NCBI GenBank assembly: GCA_910589145.1 | Contig: CAJUSD010000014.1 | Span: forward strand, 1-64,000 | From: an uncultured Oscillospiraceae bacterium | GTDB taxonomy: Bacteria > Bacillota > Clostridia > Oscillospirales > Ruminococcaceae | Direction of reading: 5' to 3' | DNA: 64,000 nucleotides | Shown here: positions 43,876 to 53,564 of the stretch, one piece after another | Layout of the letters: every line of letters starts with the position of its first letter | Position numbering within the stretch: position 1 is the first letter of the stretch | Translations under genes and position numbers: made by a program | Notes under the pieces: generated by a model | Database searches by the model: none | What the model saw: the letters and a program-made list of their open reading frames with translations, nothing else | What the model was told of the DNA's origin: nothing

Positions 43876-44406
43876 GTGGAAGAACTCAGACTGGTTTCCC
43901 CATCCATGGAGTATGACGGCGAAATTATGGCGCTTCGCAGAGAACTGCAAGACGCCAAAGATGAGGATTATTTTACTGGATGCGGTTCTTTGAAAAAATG
44001 TGAAACAACCATGGAATGGCTTTCTGCCCTTGCAAAAATGGAAAACGCGGATACCTGCCCCAAGGGGAAGGTTCCATCCAGTACATACCTGGCTGTCAGG
44101 GGTTCCGATCATAAAGCAGTCGGCATTATAAACCTGCGGCACCATATCGACCATCCGGTGTTAAGCGTCTGGAGCGGGCATATCGGTTATTCTGTCCGAC
44201 CGTCAGAACGGGGCAGGGGATATGGGAAAGAAATGCTGCGGCTGAACCTGCAAAAATGCAGGGAAAGAAATATGGATAAGGTTTTGATTACTTGCAGCAG
44301 AACCAATCCTGCCAGCGAGAAGGTCATTCTTGCAAACGGAGGTGTTTTTGAAAAAGAAGTCTGCATTGATGGAGACGTTATAAAAAGATACTGGATAACT
44401 TTATAA
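43876..44406 (+). CDS. GNAT family N-acetyltransferase
   Basis: A 176-residue acetyltransferase. The CoA loop RPSERGRGYGKEML (Q/R-x-x-G-x-G) and the downstream TCSRTNPASEKVILANGG are typical of RimJ/RimL-like GNATs with small-molecule or peptide substrates. The start is GTG 43876 with AAGGGAGG at 8 nt; the ORF upstream overlaps the nucleoside hydrolase. The gene is 41 bp downstream of that hydrolase and 31 bp before cls. Confidence 0.85.
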   Translation: MEELRLVSPSMEYDGEIMALRRELQDAKDEDYFTGCGSLKKCETTMEWLSALAKMENADTCPKGKVPSSTYLAVRGSDHKAVGIINLRHHIDHPVLSVWSGHIGYSVRPSERGRGYGKEMLRLNLQKCRERNMDKVLITCSRTNPASEKVILANGGVFEKEVCIDGDVIKRYWITL

Positions 44407-44436
44407 TAATTGTCCCGCAAATGAAAGGAGATCAAT

Positions 44437-45972
44437 ATGAAAAAGCTTTTAAACCTGCTGTGCCATCGGTCTGTTATAGTGGGTGTCGCGATTGTAATAC
44501 AGGCCCTTATCTTGGTGGACATATTGATCTTCTTTTTGGATTACTTTGTGTATTTTTATGCAATCTGTCTGCTGGCAAGCTTGACAGCGGTTATCTATTT
44601 AGTAAATAACAGAAGCAATCCTGCATATAAGATTGTGTGGATTATATTAATATTGGCAATGCCTATCTTTGGCGGGCTGTTTTATCTGATGTTCGGCGGC
44701 AACCGCCTGAGCCGGAGACAGCAGGCACAGATGAGGGAAGTTGAGGAACGCCTGCGCCAGAACTGGCACCCGGATAAAGAAGCTATTGCTCAAATGGAAA
44801 AAGAGAACGTCTCTGCCGCTGTCCAGAGCCGCTATCTGCAAAAATATGCTTACTGTTCCCCTTACCAGAATACCAGCGTAGAGTATCTCCGCCTAGGGGA
44901 GCGAAAATGGGAGCGGATGCTGGAAGAGTTGAGAAAAGCGGAACATTTCATCTTTATGGAATATTTTATTGTCCAAGAGGGGAAAATGTGGGACCCTATC
45001 CTGGAGATCCTGGCGGACAAGGCAAAAGCCGGGCTGGATGTGCGTTTAATTTATGACGACGTGGGGTGTCTTATGACTCTGCCAAAGAATTACGCCAAAC
45101 AGATGGAATCCCTTGGGATTAAGTGCTGTGTCTTTAATCCCTTTGTTCCCCGGCTGAATGTGAAGATGAACAACCGTGACCATCGGAAAATATGCGTTAT
45201 TGACGGTTATATTGGCTTTACTGGGGGGATCAACCTAGCAGATGAGTATATCAATGCTTACCCCAAACATGGACACTGGAAAGATGTTTCTGTGATGCTG
45301 AAAGGGGACGCCGTGTGGAATTTGACCGCTATGTTCCTTTCTGTGTGGGATTACATACGCCCCCAGGAGGAAGACTGGGACGCTTTCCGGCCAAATGTTT
45401 ACCAGAAAGAAAGGATTCCTTCAGATGGGTATGTCCAGCCTTACGGCGACAGCCCTCAGGACGGTGAAACTGTCGGCGAAAACGTTTATTTGAATTTGAT
45501 TTCCAGGGCCCAAAAATATATTTATATTTGCACCCCTTACCTGATTGTGGATAATGAAATGGTGACGATTCTTTCCAATGCTGCAAAATGCGGGGTAGAC
45601 GTGCGGGTTTTAACGCCCCACCATGGCGACAAGTGGTATGTCCATGCAGTGACAAGGGCATATTATCAATGCCTATTGGAAGCAGGGGTTAAGATTTATG
45701 AATATACCCCTGGATTTGTTCATGCCAAAAGCTTTGTATCAGATGATCAGTTTGCAACAGTTGGCACGATTAACCTGGATTACAGGAGCTTGTACCTGCA
45801 TTTTGAATGTGGGTGTTGGATGTACCAGTGTAGCTGTATCACGGACATGAAGCAGGATTATCTGGAAACTTTGGCGAAAAGCCAAGCTATTACCTTGGAG
45901 GAATGTCATGCTGTGCCGTGGTACCGTAAGGTGGGGAGGAGTTTGCTCCGGCTGATTGCGCCGCTGATGTAA
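44437..45972 (+). CDS. cls: Cardiolipin synthase
   Basis: A 511-residue phospholipase-D-type enzyme that joins two phosphatidylglycerols into cardiolipin. Two N-terminal membrane helices (about residues 12-58, then 65-85) precede two HKD motifs: HRKICVIDG near residue 250 and HAKSFVSDD near 430. The family order MFGGNRLSRR after the helices is typical of Gram-positive Cls. The ATG is preceded by GAAAGGAGATCA. A bidirectional terminator follows. Confidence 0.94.
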   Translation: MKKLLNLLCHRSVIVGVAIVIQALILVDILIFFLDYFVYFYAICLLASLTAVIYLVNNRSNPAYKIVWIILILAMPIFGGLFYLMFGGNRLSRRQQAQMREVEERLRQNWHPDKEAIAQMEKENVSAAVQSRYLQKYAYCSPYQNTSVEYLRLGERKWERMLEELRKAEHFIFMEYFIVQEGKMWDPILEILADKAKAGLDVRLIYDDVGCLMTLPKNYAKQMESLGIKCCVFNPFVPRLNVKMNNRDHRKICVIDGYIGFTGGINLADEYINAYPKHGHWKDVSVMLKGDAVWNLTAMFLSVWDYIRPQEEDWDAFRPNVYQKERIPSDGYVQPYGDSPQDGETVGENVYLNLISRAQKYIYICTPYLIVDNEMVTILSNAAKCGVDVRVLTPHHGDKWYVHAVTRAYYQCLLEAGVKIYEYTPGFVHAKSFVSDDQFATVGTINLDYRSLYLHFECGCWMYQCSCITDMKQDYLETLAKSQAITLEECHAVPWYRKVGRSLLRLIAPLM

Positions 45973-46007
45973 AAAACAATAAAGAAAGATTTCCAGAAAT
46001 AAGCATC

Positions 46008-46044
46008 AAACAGCCTGCCGCGGGATTGCGGCAGGCTGTTTTTT
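46008..46044. terminator. Terminator between cls and the lyase gene
   Basis: 14-bp perfect arms AAACAGCCTGCCGC (46008-46021) and complement (46028-46041), then TTTT on the plus strand. The two flanking genes converge here. Confidence 0.9.
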
Positions 46045-46059
46045 CCATATTTTTAAACT

Positions 46060-47232
46060 TTATTTCCTTTTCAGCTCGTCTAGGTTGACTTTAGGCAGGG
46101 AATAGAAATCTTCGGGAATTTCCACCATATAAATGTTGCAGTACCCTGTACGGGTGCTATTGAAAACAATATTCTTTCCATCGTGGGAGATTGCCGGATG
46201 TGGATGATGTGCTCCCCAGAAGAAATCCCCATCATGCATACAAATAATACGCGGCCCGTCAAAGGTTTTCCCATCGTACTTATATCCTTTGATGGTTTTG
46301 CCGGAATCGCTGACCACAAAATCAAACCCAAGGGAATGAATGTGGTCAGGGGTAGGCATAGGCGCGCCGCAGGAAGCTTCCAATTCATCTTCACCGTCGT
46401 AACGCTGAAACCCAAAGAAAGATTCTGCATTTTCACCCCGGTGGTGTACCTGATAGCCAATATGTACGCCGTCTTCAAACCAGTATTCATGGCCTACCAT
46501 TTCTCCGTCCTGACGGCGTTCACGAATTTTCCGAACCTTGCCGGTGTCCAAATCCAATACCCAGATGCGATGATCAACTAACTGCCAAGGGCCTTCGTGA
46601 CAGAAGGAAATCAGGTTCCCTTGTGTTAGGGATGGATTGATATGCCCTACCCAGCAGTTTTCCTGCCATACTTCATCTACCTGGCCGGTGGTTACATTGA
46701 TACGGATAATGCGGCAGTCGGGTTTTGCTTCAAATATCTCCCGCATGCCAATATAGCCTGCCGAAAGGTTCGCTTTGATACGGGTGCTAGTGTCTTCAGT
46801 CAGACCGCCAACCACATATTCACCGTCCGCCGTGGGACGCGCCCCGCCAAAGGTGAAGCCCTTAGGGATAATGTACAGGGGCCGCGCGTCCAGGGTTTCC
46901 AGATTCAGCGCATAAACACATCCTTTATAGACATAATATATTTCATTGTATTTCCGGTTTACAAAAAGCGGACTTGCCAAGTTCGGGCCGTCTGCAGGCA
47001 TATCGGTAAGCTGGCTGATCTCCCCGCTTTCCAGTTCAATGCTGAATATGTTGTGGGCGTTGTTCCTGTCCCCTTGGAACAGCATACGGCGGTTATTGTC
47101 ATACCAGCCGTCATCGGTGAAGTAGGGATGTACACTGTTGCCCTTATAATTGGTGAGCTGATGTATCGTCGCGCCTGTTACCCGGTCTTTAAAGGTAATA
47201 CGCTCAGAGGGGAATGTCTGATAGCTTTTCAT
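46060..47232 (-). CDS. Oligogalacturonate lyase-like protein (PL22 family)
   Basis: A 390-residue beta-propeller enzyme without signal peptide, resembling family PL22 lyases that split unsaturated digalacturonate in the cytosol during pectin use. His-rich conserved parts are visible: CHEGPWQLVDHRIW, HEYWFEDGVHIGYQVHHRG, TPDHIHSLGFDF and HPHPAISHDG; in PL22 such residues hold a manganese ion. Repeating Tyr/Asp/Gly blades such as GKNIVFNSTRTG fit a seven-bladed propeller. The ATG has GGAGG upstream. It stands alone, with no KduI/KduD or pectin transporter nearby. Confidence 0.82.
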   Translation of the reverse strand: MKSYQTFPSERITFKDRVTGATIHQLTNYKGNSVHPYFTDDGWYDNNRRMLFQGDRNNAHNIFSIELESGEISQLTDMPADGPNLASPLFVNRKYNEIYYVYKGCVYALNLETLDARPLYIIPKGFTFGGARPTADGEYVVGGLTEDTSTRIKANLSAGYIGMREIFEAKPDCRIIRINVTTGQVDEVWQENCWVGHINPSLTQGNLISFCHEGPWQLVDHRIWVLDLDTGKVRKIRERRQDGEMVGHEYWFEDGVHIGYQVHHRGENAESFFGFQRYDGEDELEASCGAPMPTPDHIHSLGFDFVVSDSGKTIKGYKYDGKTFDGPRIICMHDGDFFWGAHHPHPAISHDGKNIVFNSTRTGYCNIYMVEIPEDFYSLPKVNLDELKRK

Positions 47233-47478
47233 CTTTGCATGCCTCCATGAAGTTATCTTTTGAGAAGACGATTGGTGATAACCGTCCTTCTGCGGTTATT
47301 ATAGCATGCTTTTTTTATTTTTGGGAGAAAAAAGGATAACCTGATACCATCTTATAACGAATTCCAAATAAAGTATTAGAATAACAAGCTGGATTTGAAT
47401 CATATTCAGGGAGCACCGGCAGAGCTGTCCGCGGTAGGTGAGGATAGGTGGGGAAAATATATTTTTGTTTCTGGTTTA

Positions 47479-47507
47479 TTGACAGGCGGCTTTTCCGATG
47501 TTATGAT
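47479..47507 (+). promoter_or_regulatory. Promoter for the coiled-coil gene
   Basis: TTGACA (47479-47484), a 17-bp spacer and TATGAT (47502-47507), 42 bp before the ATG. The rest of 47233-47478 contains no gene. Confidence 0.75.
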
Positions 47508-47548
47508 TACAATAGATATATTTTAAACGACAGAAGGGTGGAAGTAAG

Positions 47549-48010
47549 ATGACCAATGAAGAAAAAATTCTGGAAATGCTTGGAAAATTATCCGGCCAAA
47601 TGGATACCATGCAGGAGCAGACCAATATCAGATTTAATGCTATTGAGCGTCGGCTAGATTCCATAGAAAATCGTTTAGATTCCATAGAGAATCGCATGGA
47701 TGCCATAGAAAATCGCATGGATGCCATAGAGAATCGCATGGATGCCATAGAGAATCGTATGGATGCCATAGAGAATCGTATAGATACCTTAGAAGCTGCA
47801 ATGAAAAAAACACAGGGACAGGTAGAAGGACTGCAAATTCAAGTAACAAAGAATCGGAAAGAAATGCACGAGCGGTTTGATAAGCTGGAGCCTCTTACCA
47901 AATATGCGTGGGATGAAATTGATCTGGTTGATATAAGAGCTGCTAAGAAAATAGCTATACATGAGTTAGATTTTCACGGTGTTCCACTTCCAAAACAATT
48001 TGCAGAATAA
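47549..48010 (+). CDS. Coiled-coil protein with heptad tandem repeats
   Basis: A 153-residue protein I cannot assign. Residues about 37-78 are six near-identical heptads of the form D-(S/A)-IENR-(L/M/I), followed by a further helical stretch (AAMKKTQGQVEGLQIQVTKN), so it should form a long parallel coiled coil. The C-terminal 40 residues (KYAWDEIDLVDIRAAKKIAI then HELDFHGVPLPKQF) form a separate small domain. The ATG has AGGGTGG upstream. It looks cytosolic. The heptads are 21-bp DNA repeats and may vary in number between strains. Confidence 0.75.
   Translation: MTNEEKILEMLGKLSGQMDTMQEQTNIRFNAIERRLDSIENRLDSIENRMDAIENRMDAIENRMDAIENRMDAIENRIDTLEAAMKKTQGQVEGLQIQVTKNRKEMHERFDKLEPLTKYAWDEIDLVDIRAAKKIAIHELDFHGVPLPKQFAE
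47657..47782 (+). repeat. Six tandem 21-bp repeats in the coiled-coil gene
   Basis: Six units of 21 bp with consensus GATGCCATAGAGAATCGCAT plus G, differing at only a few third positions. Each encodes one heptad, so copy-number change keeps the frame. Confidence 0.9.
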
Positions 48011-48054
48011 CTGCAATAGGAAGTCGTTTTAATAACGCCAATCTGAATATGATA

Positions 48055-48098
48055 AAGCCCGTCTCTCTGCCGGAAAGGACAGGGGGACGGGCTTCTGT
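48055..48098. terminator. Terminator between convergent genes
   Basis: AAGCCCGTC (48055-48063) and GACGGGCTT (48086-48094) enclose a partly paired inner stem; the plus strand then reads CTGTTTG. It lies between the coiled-coil gene and the surface-protein gene. Confidence 0.65.
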
Positions 48099-48114
48099 TT
48101 GTCAGCCTTCGGGT

Positions 48115-51100
48115 TTACCTTTGTTTTTTCTTCATCCAGAGGATTACACAGCCAGCCGCTGCAAACAGCAACATAGCTGCTATACCCGGAAGATGATTTT
48201 TATTGTCCTTCTCTCCTGGCTCCACTGTCTTTAATGGCTCTGCGCTGGCTTTGGATACAATAGAATCCTCTATTCCTGCTTCAATCTGTTGTAATACCAC
48301 ATTTTCGCTTTGTTCATTTGCAGGTGAAATTGCAGAAATTTTTTCTTGTTGTGGGATAGGAGCTGCTTCTGAATTATTTAAAACAACTGCATCTACATCC
48401 CAGATATCGCCGCCAGTATTTGGATTTTCTGGCTTCAAAGAAGCGGAAAATTCTTCTATATCATCGAAGACACTTTCCAGATATGCCAATGGGTAGTAAA
48501 TCCGCAGCAATTCCTGCAAAGCTTTGGACGAAAGAATGACAATATCCTTTCCCTTATCCCAGCGGATTGTCAAAGTCACATCTTTTTTGTCCCTAAGCGT
48601 TTTCATGATATAAGCTGGCATACGCTCATAATTTTGAGCATTGACCTTAACCACAGCCCCTGTCCTGGCAGATTGGATTTTATCCTGTACAGTCAGCCAG
48701 AATTTATTTTCCTCATTTGAGGAGGCTGTACTTTCAGAAGAATCCCATTTGCTGGAAATCTTTTCATCAGATGTAGAAGGGGTTGATGGGGTGACAGAAA
48801 TCCCTTCCCATGTCACCAGAATCGGGGACAAGCCTGTTACTACAAATTTCAGTCCATCTTCAGTTTTTTCAACTTTCGGCATTTCCACCTCGCCTGCGTG
48901 TTTGCCAAACGCATTCCTTGTGAACATATGCACAACCTTGAAGTTGTGTGTATTTTTTTGCGTCCCATCGGGGTAGGGAAGGATAACCATCAGTTTGCCC
49001 TCTTTCGGAAAATTTTCCTCTGTTGCGGGAACCCATGTGTTTCCGCCGTCTGTACTGACCAGCAAAATTATATCATAGCTTACAGTCTGCTCTTTGATGA
49101 CAGTTCCTCCGTTTAATACTGCTTTCAGCATTTGGTCTGCAACCTTGTCTGAGGTGTCCAGCCCAATATTTTTTAGTTCGTCGGGAATCTGGAAAATACC
49201 TTCTTCCATGATTAGCTTAAATTGTTTGCCATCCTCTGAGGCAGGAGGATTTGGAAGCTCCTGGACAGGACGAATGCCAGCAGTAATAACCGGTCCGGTT
49301 TCCGGCAGTGCGTAGTTTGCCGCCTTTGTTCCGGTCAACTTTCCGTCTTTTATGATAAGCGGCAGAGAATAACTTCCTGCATCCGCACTGGGGAAATCCG
49401 GCAGGGAAAGGCTCTCATAGGTAAATATAGCATCATCGCCTTCCAGAATTCCGGTGATGGACAGATTACCCCTTACCGGAGCTGCTGTTAATGTACCATC
49501 TTGTTTCTTACTGGCAGTTAGGTTTTCAACGTTCCAGGCAAGGGGGCTTTTTGCAGCAGTCATAGACAAAGCCCCTGTACCGCCTGTGAAGAATTGGTTT
49601 CCGCTGAATACAGCGTAAATGGTATGGACTCCGGCGGTCAGGCGGGTTTTGTCCAGTGTTACAGTGCCTGTCAGCCCTTCAATGCTTTGAAGCTTTTCCC
49701 CGCCGTTTTCTGGATCGCCGAGATAAAAGGTCAAACTTCCCGAAAGAATATCTGCATCCTGAGAAGCGGCTTTTTCAACTGTGGCAGTGACCATGACAGA
49801 ATCGCCGTATACAATTTCCTCTGTTTTACTGGCTGTCAATGTCAGTTTGACTGTCCCCTTGTCGGTGACGGTCAGTGAAACGGTTTTAGGCTCTGGGGTT
49901 TCATAGTTTGGATCGCTGAATGCCGCTGTAAAGTCCAGCTTGCTTCCAGCTATTGTGTCCTTTGGGATGGTATATCTGCCCGTCCAGGTGTCTGTGGTGC
50001 GGGACAGATTGATTTTCTTTCCATCCGGCCCGGTTAAAGTCACGCCGCCAGGATGTGTGCAACCGTCTTCCAGCTCTGAAACAGAGCTGTTTTTGGCTGT
50101 GACAGTGATAATTACTTCCGTGCCCGCCTTTTGGCTGACAGCGGACAGGGTTGCATTTAGATCTGCCGCAGCCTTTTCAATGGTCAGGTTAGCCCCAGTA
50201 TAGCTGATGTGGTAACCAGGATGTTCCAGGGAATTTTGAATCTTGTATTCTCCTGCATTTTCACCTGGCGTCCTTGTCAGTTCTCCAAGGATATCATTAT
50301 TTACCAGTGAGCCGGAATGGATGGTATAGGTCAGTTTTGGGTCCGGCTGGCCGTATTTTTTGCTTTGCAGGTTTGCGGAAACAGAAATATCCCGCTGGAC
50401 TGCTTTGCCGACAGTGGAGGTTGTCACTTTTCCATCAATATTGGATGTAGCCTCAACAGCGATTGTCTTGCCGATATCGCCGATGGCTACAATATAAGTA
50501 TTGCTGTTGGCTCCAACCTTTTCCCCATCCGCTGTCCATTGATAGGTGAGGGTCAAATCACTTTGAATGCCTTCTGTTTTTGCGGTAAGGGTTTCTCCGT
50601 ATTTAGGAGTTCCGTCAATGAATAGGATAAAGTCTGCTTTGTTTATCGTAACCGAGACAATATTGCTTTGTACATAGTAATCCCCACAGGTGACAAAGCA
50701 GAAGTATTCATAATTGCCGGTATCCACGGATTTCAGATTGAGAGTGCTTTCCGTTGCGTCAGAAACTGCCGTGTATTCTCCCCCTGCGGCTTTTGGGCGG
50801 CTAAACCATTGATATGCGATTTCACCTACTGCGCCGTCGGACCTTTCCGCTGCGATTTGCAGGGATTTGTCCTCACCGCAGATCATTTCAATGTCTTCCG
50901 GCTGTTTAATGATTTCAACAGGAACTTTTCTTACTATAATCGTATTGCCGGATAGAACCTTTAACTGGTCGGAGGGGGTGATGTTAAGCCATTTGCCGTC
51001 CTGGTTGTAGGCATATCCCTCCAAAAGCAGATCACCTACCTGTTTTTGAGTGGTGCTTTCTATTTCAATCGCACCTTTGAAAGTCCCTCCGCTGAGTTTG

Positions 51101-53430
51101 ACGGTACTGGATTGAACAAATAACGCTTTCCGGCCTGAAATAATACCCCCTTTTATTTCAGCAGTTGATGATACTGAATATACCCCAGTATTATTTCCGG
51201 TGATACTGCCCCCTTCTATTGTAATATTGCCCCCATTCAATCCATAAACAGCAATGCCATTGGTCTCTATGGTGCTGCCATCCCTGATTATAACAGAGCC
51301 AGTACTGAGCACCTCTATTGAAGTACTATGACTTTTTATTTCGCCACCCTGAATAACAGCTTGACCGGCTACTCTTAATGAGCGGGATTCCTTGGTATTT
51401 TCCGTTGCATCTATCGTTCCGCCGTTCATTTCAAAAGAACCGCCCTGAATGACTACTGCATATGGAGTATACGCCTGTGGATTTGCAATTTTAATGGTTC
51501 CGCTTTGAAGTGTAAATTTACCGTCAGCTACATAAAGCAGCCCAGGGTCAGCCCCATATCTGGTTCCTGTTCCTGAAAGCGTATAACCCCCCGCGTCCAA
51601 GGTAATATCGCCGGAATGTATGGTGATACAGGTATCGTCCTCCAAAGTGGCATCAGCCAGCAGCGTAATAACAGCTGTGTTGCCATCGGCGGCAGCAAAG
51701 GCTTCGGAAACGGAATAATAATTATTTGTTTGTCCGTTAATGGTGACAGAGGCTTTATATTGGGTTTTGCACTTTATACAAATATTGTCATCTCCAAATT
51801 CATGTAGCTCAGGCTGTTCACTGCTTTCATTACAGACAGGGCATTTAAGGCTGTGAGTACCATCCCCGTTGTCATAATAGCTGTCAATTGTGTTGTGCTC
51901 GCATTTATCGACAATAATGGTTTTAAACTCATCTATACGATAGGTATTTGTTTTGATTGTATCAATATGTGCATTATTTTGGTCATAATAAAGATAACCA
52001 TTTTCCAATAGGCTGTTTGCAGTACAGCTATTGGGGTTATTATACATAGAGTAAGTGTTTCCTGTGAATGTACCGCCGGAAAGCTTAACAGCAGCATAAG
52101 TGATGTGAAGGCCTGTACCTGTATTTACTGCGGCGTTAGCTGTAAAGGTGCCTCCGCTGACATTAGCCGCAGTCTGGCTGCCCGTTACATCTAATGCGTA
52201 AATACCGGTTTCTCCTGAAACATTAACGGTACAATTTTTAATATTAGACGTACCGCCTGCTATCTGTATGCCATATCCATATAAACTGCTTTCCACTATA
52301 ATAGTTCCGCCGTTCACATTGACGGCTCCACGAAGGTACAAGCCGGAACTGTTTTCTGTCCCTTTCACAGTAATCGTACATCCTTCGTTGATTTCAGCTG
52401 TACAAGTATTCGTGTTTAAAATTAAACCACAGCAGGATTTCTCTCCATCAACTTCAATAGTACCACTGTTAATAATAACTCCCGCGCTGTTGTTTACCTT
52501 GATTGCGCATGCGCTGCTTTTAATTGTACCACTTGCAAATGTAAATGTTCCATAATCCACTTTAATGGCACAGTCTGCATTGGTGCTGGTAAGTATAACA
52601 TCAGGTCCCATTTCCAGGGTAATGTTTGCGGCGATACGGCAGCAATCTGCCAAGGACAGGCTTTTTAGCAGTTTAATTTCTGCGGTTTTATCAGTATTCC
52701 AGCATTGGTCATTTATTTCATTACAGGCTTGGATAAAGCTGCTGTAATTTGTTGTTACTCCATCTATTGTAACAACAGCAACAACTTCATCGTTTTCTGC
52801 AAAGTTTAGAATATCCCCACCTGGTATATTTTCAAGATTTTTTAAAGTCTCTGCCAAGGCTTTAAAGCGGGAACTGTCTAATAATTCAAATTCTTCCGGT
52901 GTTAGCTCCGCAATGAGCAGACTTACAGCATTCAACTGTTCCGTTATTGCTTCCATATTTTTTGGGGTGATTTTCTCCGGTTCCGGCAATGCGCTAATAA
53001 GTTCTTGAATTTCACAGAGGGAACAGGTATCCTTTCCTTTAAAATGAGGACATTGATTCTCTGTTGGCTCTATTGGTTCTGCTGGCTCTGTTGGCTCTGC
53101 TGGCTCTATTGGCTCTGCTGGCTCTGTTGGCTCTGCTGGCTCTATTGGCTCTGCTGGCTTTGTTGGCTCTGTTGGCTCTGCTGGCTTTGTTGGCTCTGCT
53201 GGCTTTGTTGGCTCTGCTGGCTCTGTTGGCTCTGCTGGCTCTGCTGGCTCTGCTGGCTCTATTGGTTCTGTTGGCTCTATTAGCTCTACCGACTGCGCCG
53301 GTTCCGCTGCATTAACGGCAGCAGAACTTTCGCCTTCTGCTCCTTCAAGCCCATAAACAGGGACTGATTGACACAAAGATATTCCGGCAGCCAACAGGAA
53401 AGCCAATATCTTCTGTAAAATTTTTTTCAT
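48115..53430 (-). CDS. Large secreted surface protein with EP-repeat stalk
   Basis: A 1771-residue protein with a signal peptide (residues 1-28). Residues about 50-125 are EPxEP repeats (EPA, EPT, EPI, KPA). Residues about 200-870 contain many short units such as VNGGTIIV, IEGGSITGN and KLSGGTFKG, typical of a parallel beta-helix adhesin. Then come an Ig-like part (AYQWFSRPKAAGG region), MBG/YDG-type domains (SKKYGQPDPKLTYTI) and further Ig-like segments. The C-terminus HLPGIAAMLLFAAAGCVILWMKKKQR is split as a membrane helix plus basic tail, with no LPxTG; an NPNTG string lies about 90 residues earlier. The ATG has AAAAGGAG upstream. Probably an adhesin or glycan-binding protein. Confidence 0.85.
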   Translation of the reverse strand: MKKILQKILAFLLAAGISLCQSVPVYGLEGAEGESSAAVNAAEPAQSVELIEPTEPIEPAEPAEPAEPTEPAEPTKPAEPTKPAEPTEPTKPAEPIEPAEPTEPAEPIEPAEPTEPAEPIEPTENQCPHFKGKDTCSLCEIQELISALPEPEKITPKNMEAITEQLNAVSLLIAELTPEEFELLDSSRFKALAETLKNLENIPGGDILNFAENDEVVAVVTIDGVTTNYSSFIQACNEINDQCWNTDKTAEIKLLKSLSLADCCRIAANITLEMGPDVILTSTNADCAIKVDYGTFTFASGTIKSSACAIKVNNSAGVIINSGTIEVDGEKSCCGLILNTNTCTAEINEGCTITVKGTENSSGLYLRGAVNVNGGTIIVESSLYGYGIQIAGGTSNIKNCTVNVSGETGIYALDVTGSQTAANVSGGTFTANAAVNTGTGLHITYAAVKLSGGTFTGNTYSMYNNPNSCTANSLLENGYLYYDQNNAHIDTIKTNTYRIDEFKTIIVDKCEHNTIDSYYDNGDGTHSLKCPVCNESSEQPELHEFGDDNICIKCKTQYKASVTINGQTNNYYSVSEAFAAADGNTAVITLLADATLEDDTCITIHSGDITLDAGGYTLSGTGTRYGADPGLLYVADGKFTLQSGTIKIANPQAYTPYAVVIQGGSFEMNGGTIDATENTKESRSLRVAGQAVIQGGEIKSHSTSIEVLSTGSVIIRDGSTIETNGIAVYGLNGGNITIEGGSITGNNTGVYSVSSTAEIKGGIISGRKALFVQSSTVKLSGGTFKGAIEIESTTQKQVGDLLLEGYAYNQDGKWLNITPSDQLKVLSGNTIIVRKVPVEIIKQPEDIEMICGEDKSLQIAAERSDGAVGEIAYQWFSRPKAAGGEYTAVSDATESTLNLKSVDTGNYEYFCFVTCGDYYVQSNIVSVTINKADFILFIDGTPKYGETLTAKTEGIQSDLTLTYQWTADGEKVGANSNTYIVAIGDIGKTIAVEATSNIDGKVTTSTVGKAVQRDISVSANLQSKKYGQPDPKLTYTIHSGSLVNNDILGELTRTPGENAGEYKIQNSLEHPGYHISYTGANLTIEKAAADLNATLSAVSQKAGTEVIITVTAKNSSVSELEDGCTHPGGVTLTGPDGKKINLSRTTDTWTGRYTIPKDTIAGSKLDFTAAFSDPNYETPEPKTVSLTVTDKGTVKLTLTASKTEEIVYGDSVMVTATVEKAASQDADILSGSLTFYLGDPENGGEKLQSIEGLTGTVTLDKTRLTAGVHTIYAVFSGNQFFTGGTGALSMTAAKSPLAWNVENLTASKKQDGTLTAAPVRGNLSITGILEGDDAIFTYESLSLPDFPSADAGSYSLPLIIKDGKLTGTKAANYALPETGPVITAGIRPVQELPNPPASEDGKQFKLIMEEGIFQIPDELKNIGLDTSDKVADQMLKAVLNGGTVIKEQTVSYDIILLVSTDGGNTWVPATEENFPKEGKLMVILPYPDGTQKNTHNFKVVHMFTRNAFGKHAGEVEMPKVEKTEDGLKFVVTGLSPILVTWEGISVTPSTPSTSDEKISSKWDSSESTASSNEENKFWLTVQDKIQSARTGAVVKVNAQNYERMPAYIMKTLRDKKDVTLTIRWDKGKDIVILSSKALQELLRIYYPLAYLESVFDDIEEFSASLKPENPNTGGDIWDVDAVVLNNSEAAPIPQQEKISAISPANEQSENVVLQQIEAGIEDSIVSKASAEPLKTVEPGEKDNKNHLPGIAAMLLFAAAGCVILWMKKKQR
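53059..53285 (-). repeat. Tandem 9-bp repeats encoding EPx units
   Basis: About 25 units of 9 bp (plus strand GGCTCTGCT, GGCTCTGTT, GGCTCTATT, GGCTTTGTT) encode EPA/EPT/EPI/KPA. Gains and losses keep the frame. Plus-strand Leu/Ala-rich ORFs here are shadows. Confidence 0.93.
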
Positions 53431-53463
53431 ACCGATTTCTCCTTTTCATATTTTATATGAAAT

Positions 53464-53495
53464 CAAATTTGGCAGAACTTATCTGCCCCAATTTG
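53464..53495. promoter_or_regulatory. Imperfect palindrome upstream of the surface-protein gene
   Basis: CAAATTTGGCAGA (53464-53476) and TCTGCCCCAATTTG (53482-53495) are nearly complementary arms, 34 bp before the start codon. It could be an operator or an mRNA hairpin. Confidence 0.4.
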
Positions 53496-53513
53496 TAATT
53501 TCTAAAAAACAAA

Positions 53514-53564
53514 AAAATACCAGAATACAGACCTCTCACAAGAGATTCTGTATTCTGGTATTTT
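53514..53564 (-). terminator. Terminator of the ABC/M1 operon
   Basis: 17-bp perfect arms (53514-53530 and 53548-53564); on the minus strand a long T run (TTTTTTTGTTTTTTAG) follows. A run of nine C lies at 53571-53579. Confidence 0.85.

Noticed and set aside
47657..47782. Tandem units considered as a CRISPR array
   Set aside because: They are direct repeats without spacers and encode heptads in frame.
47476..47849. Minus-strand ORFs opposite the coiled-coil gene
   Set aside because: Their repeat-like sequence (RFSMASM units) is the complement of the 21-bp repeats.
53059..53285. 9-bp units considered as a CRISPR or replication iteron array
   Set aside because: They are contiguous, in frame in a long gene, and code for EPx units.
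53005..53315. Leu/Ala/Trp-rich plus-strand ORFs of 80-90 codons
   Set aside because: They are the antisense of the 9-bp EPx repeats in the surface-protein gene and have no ribosome site.
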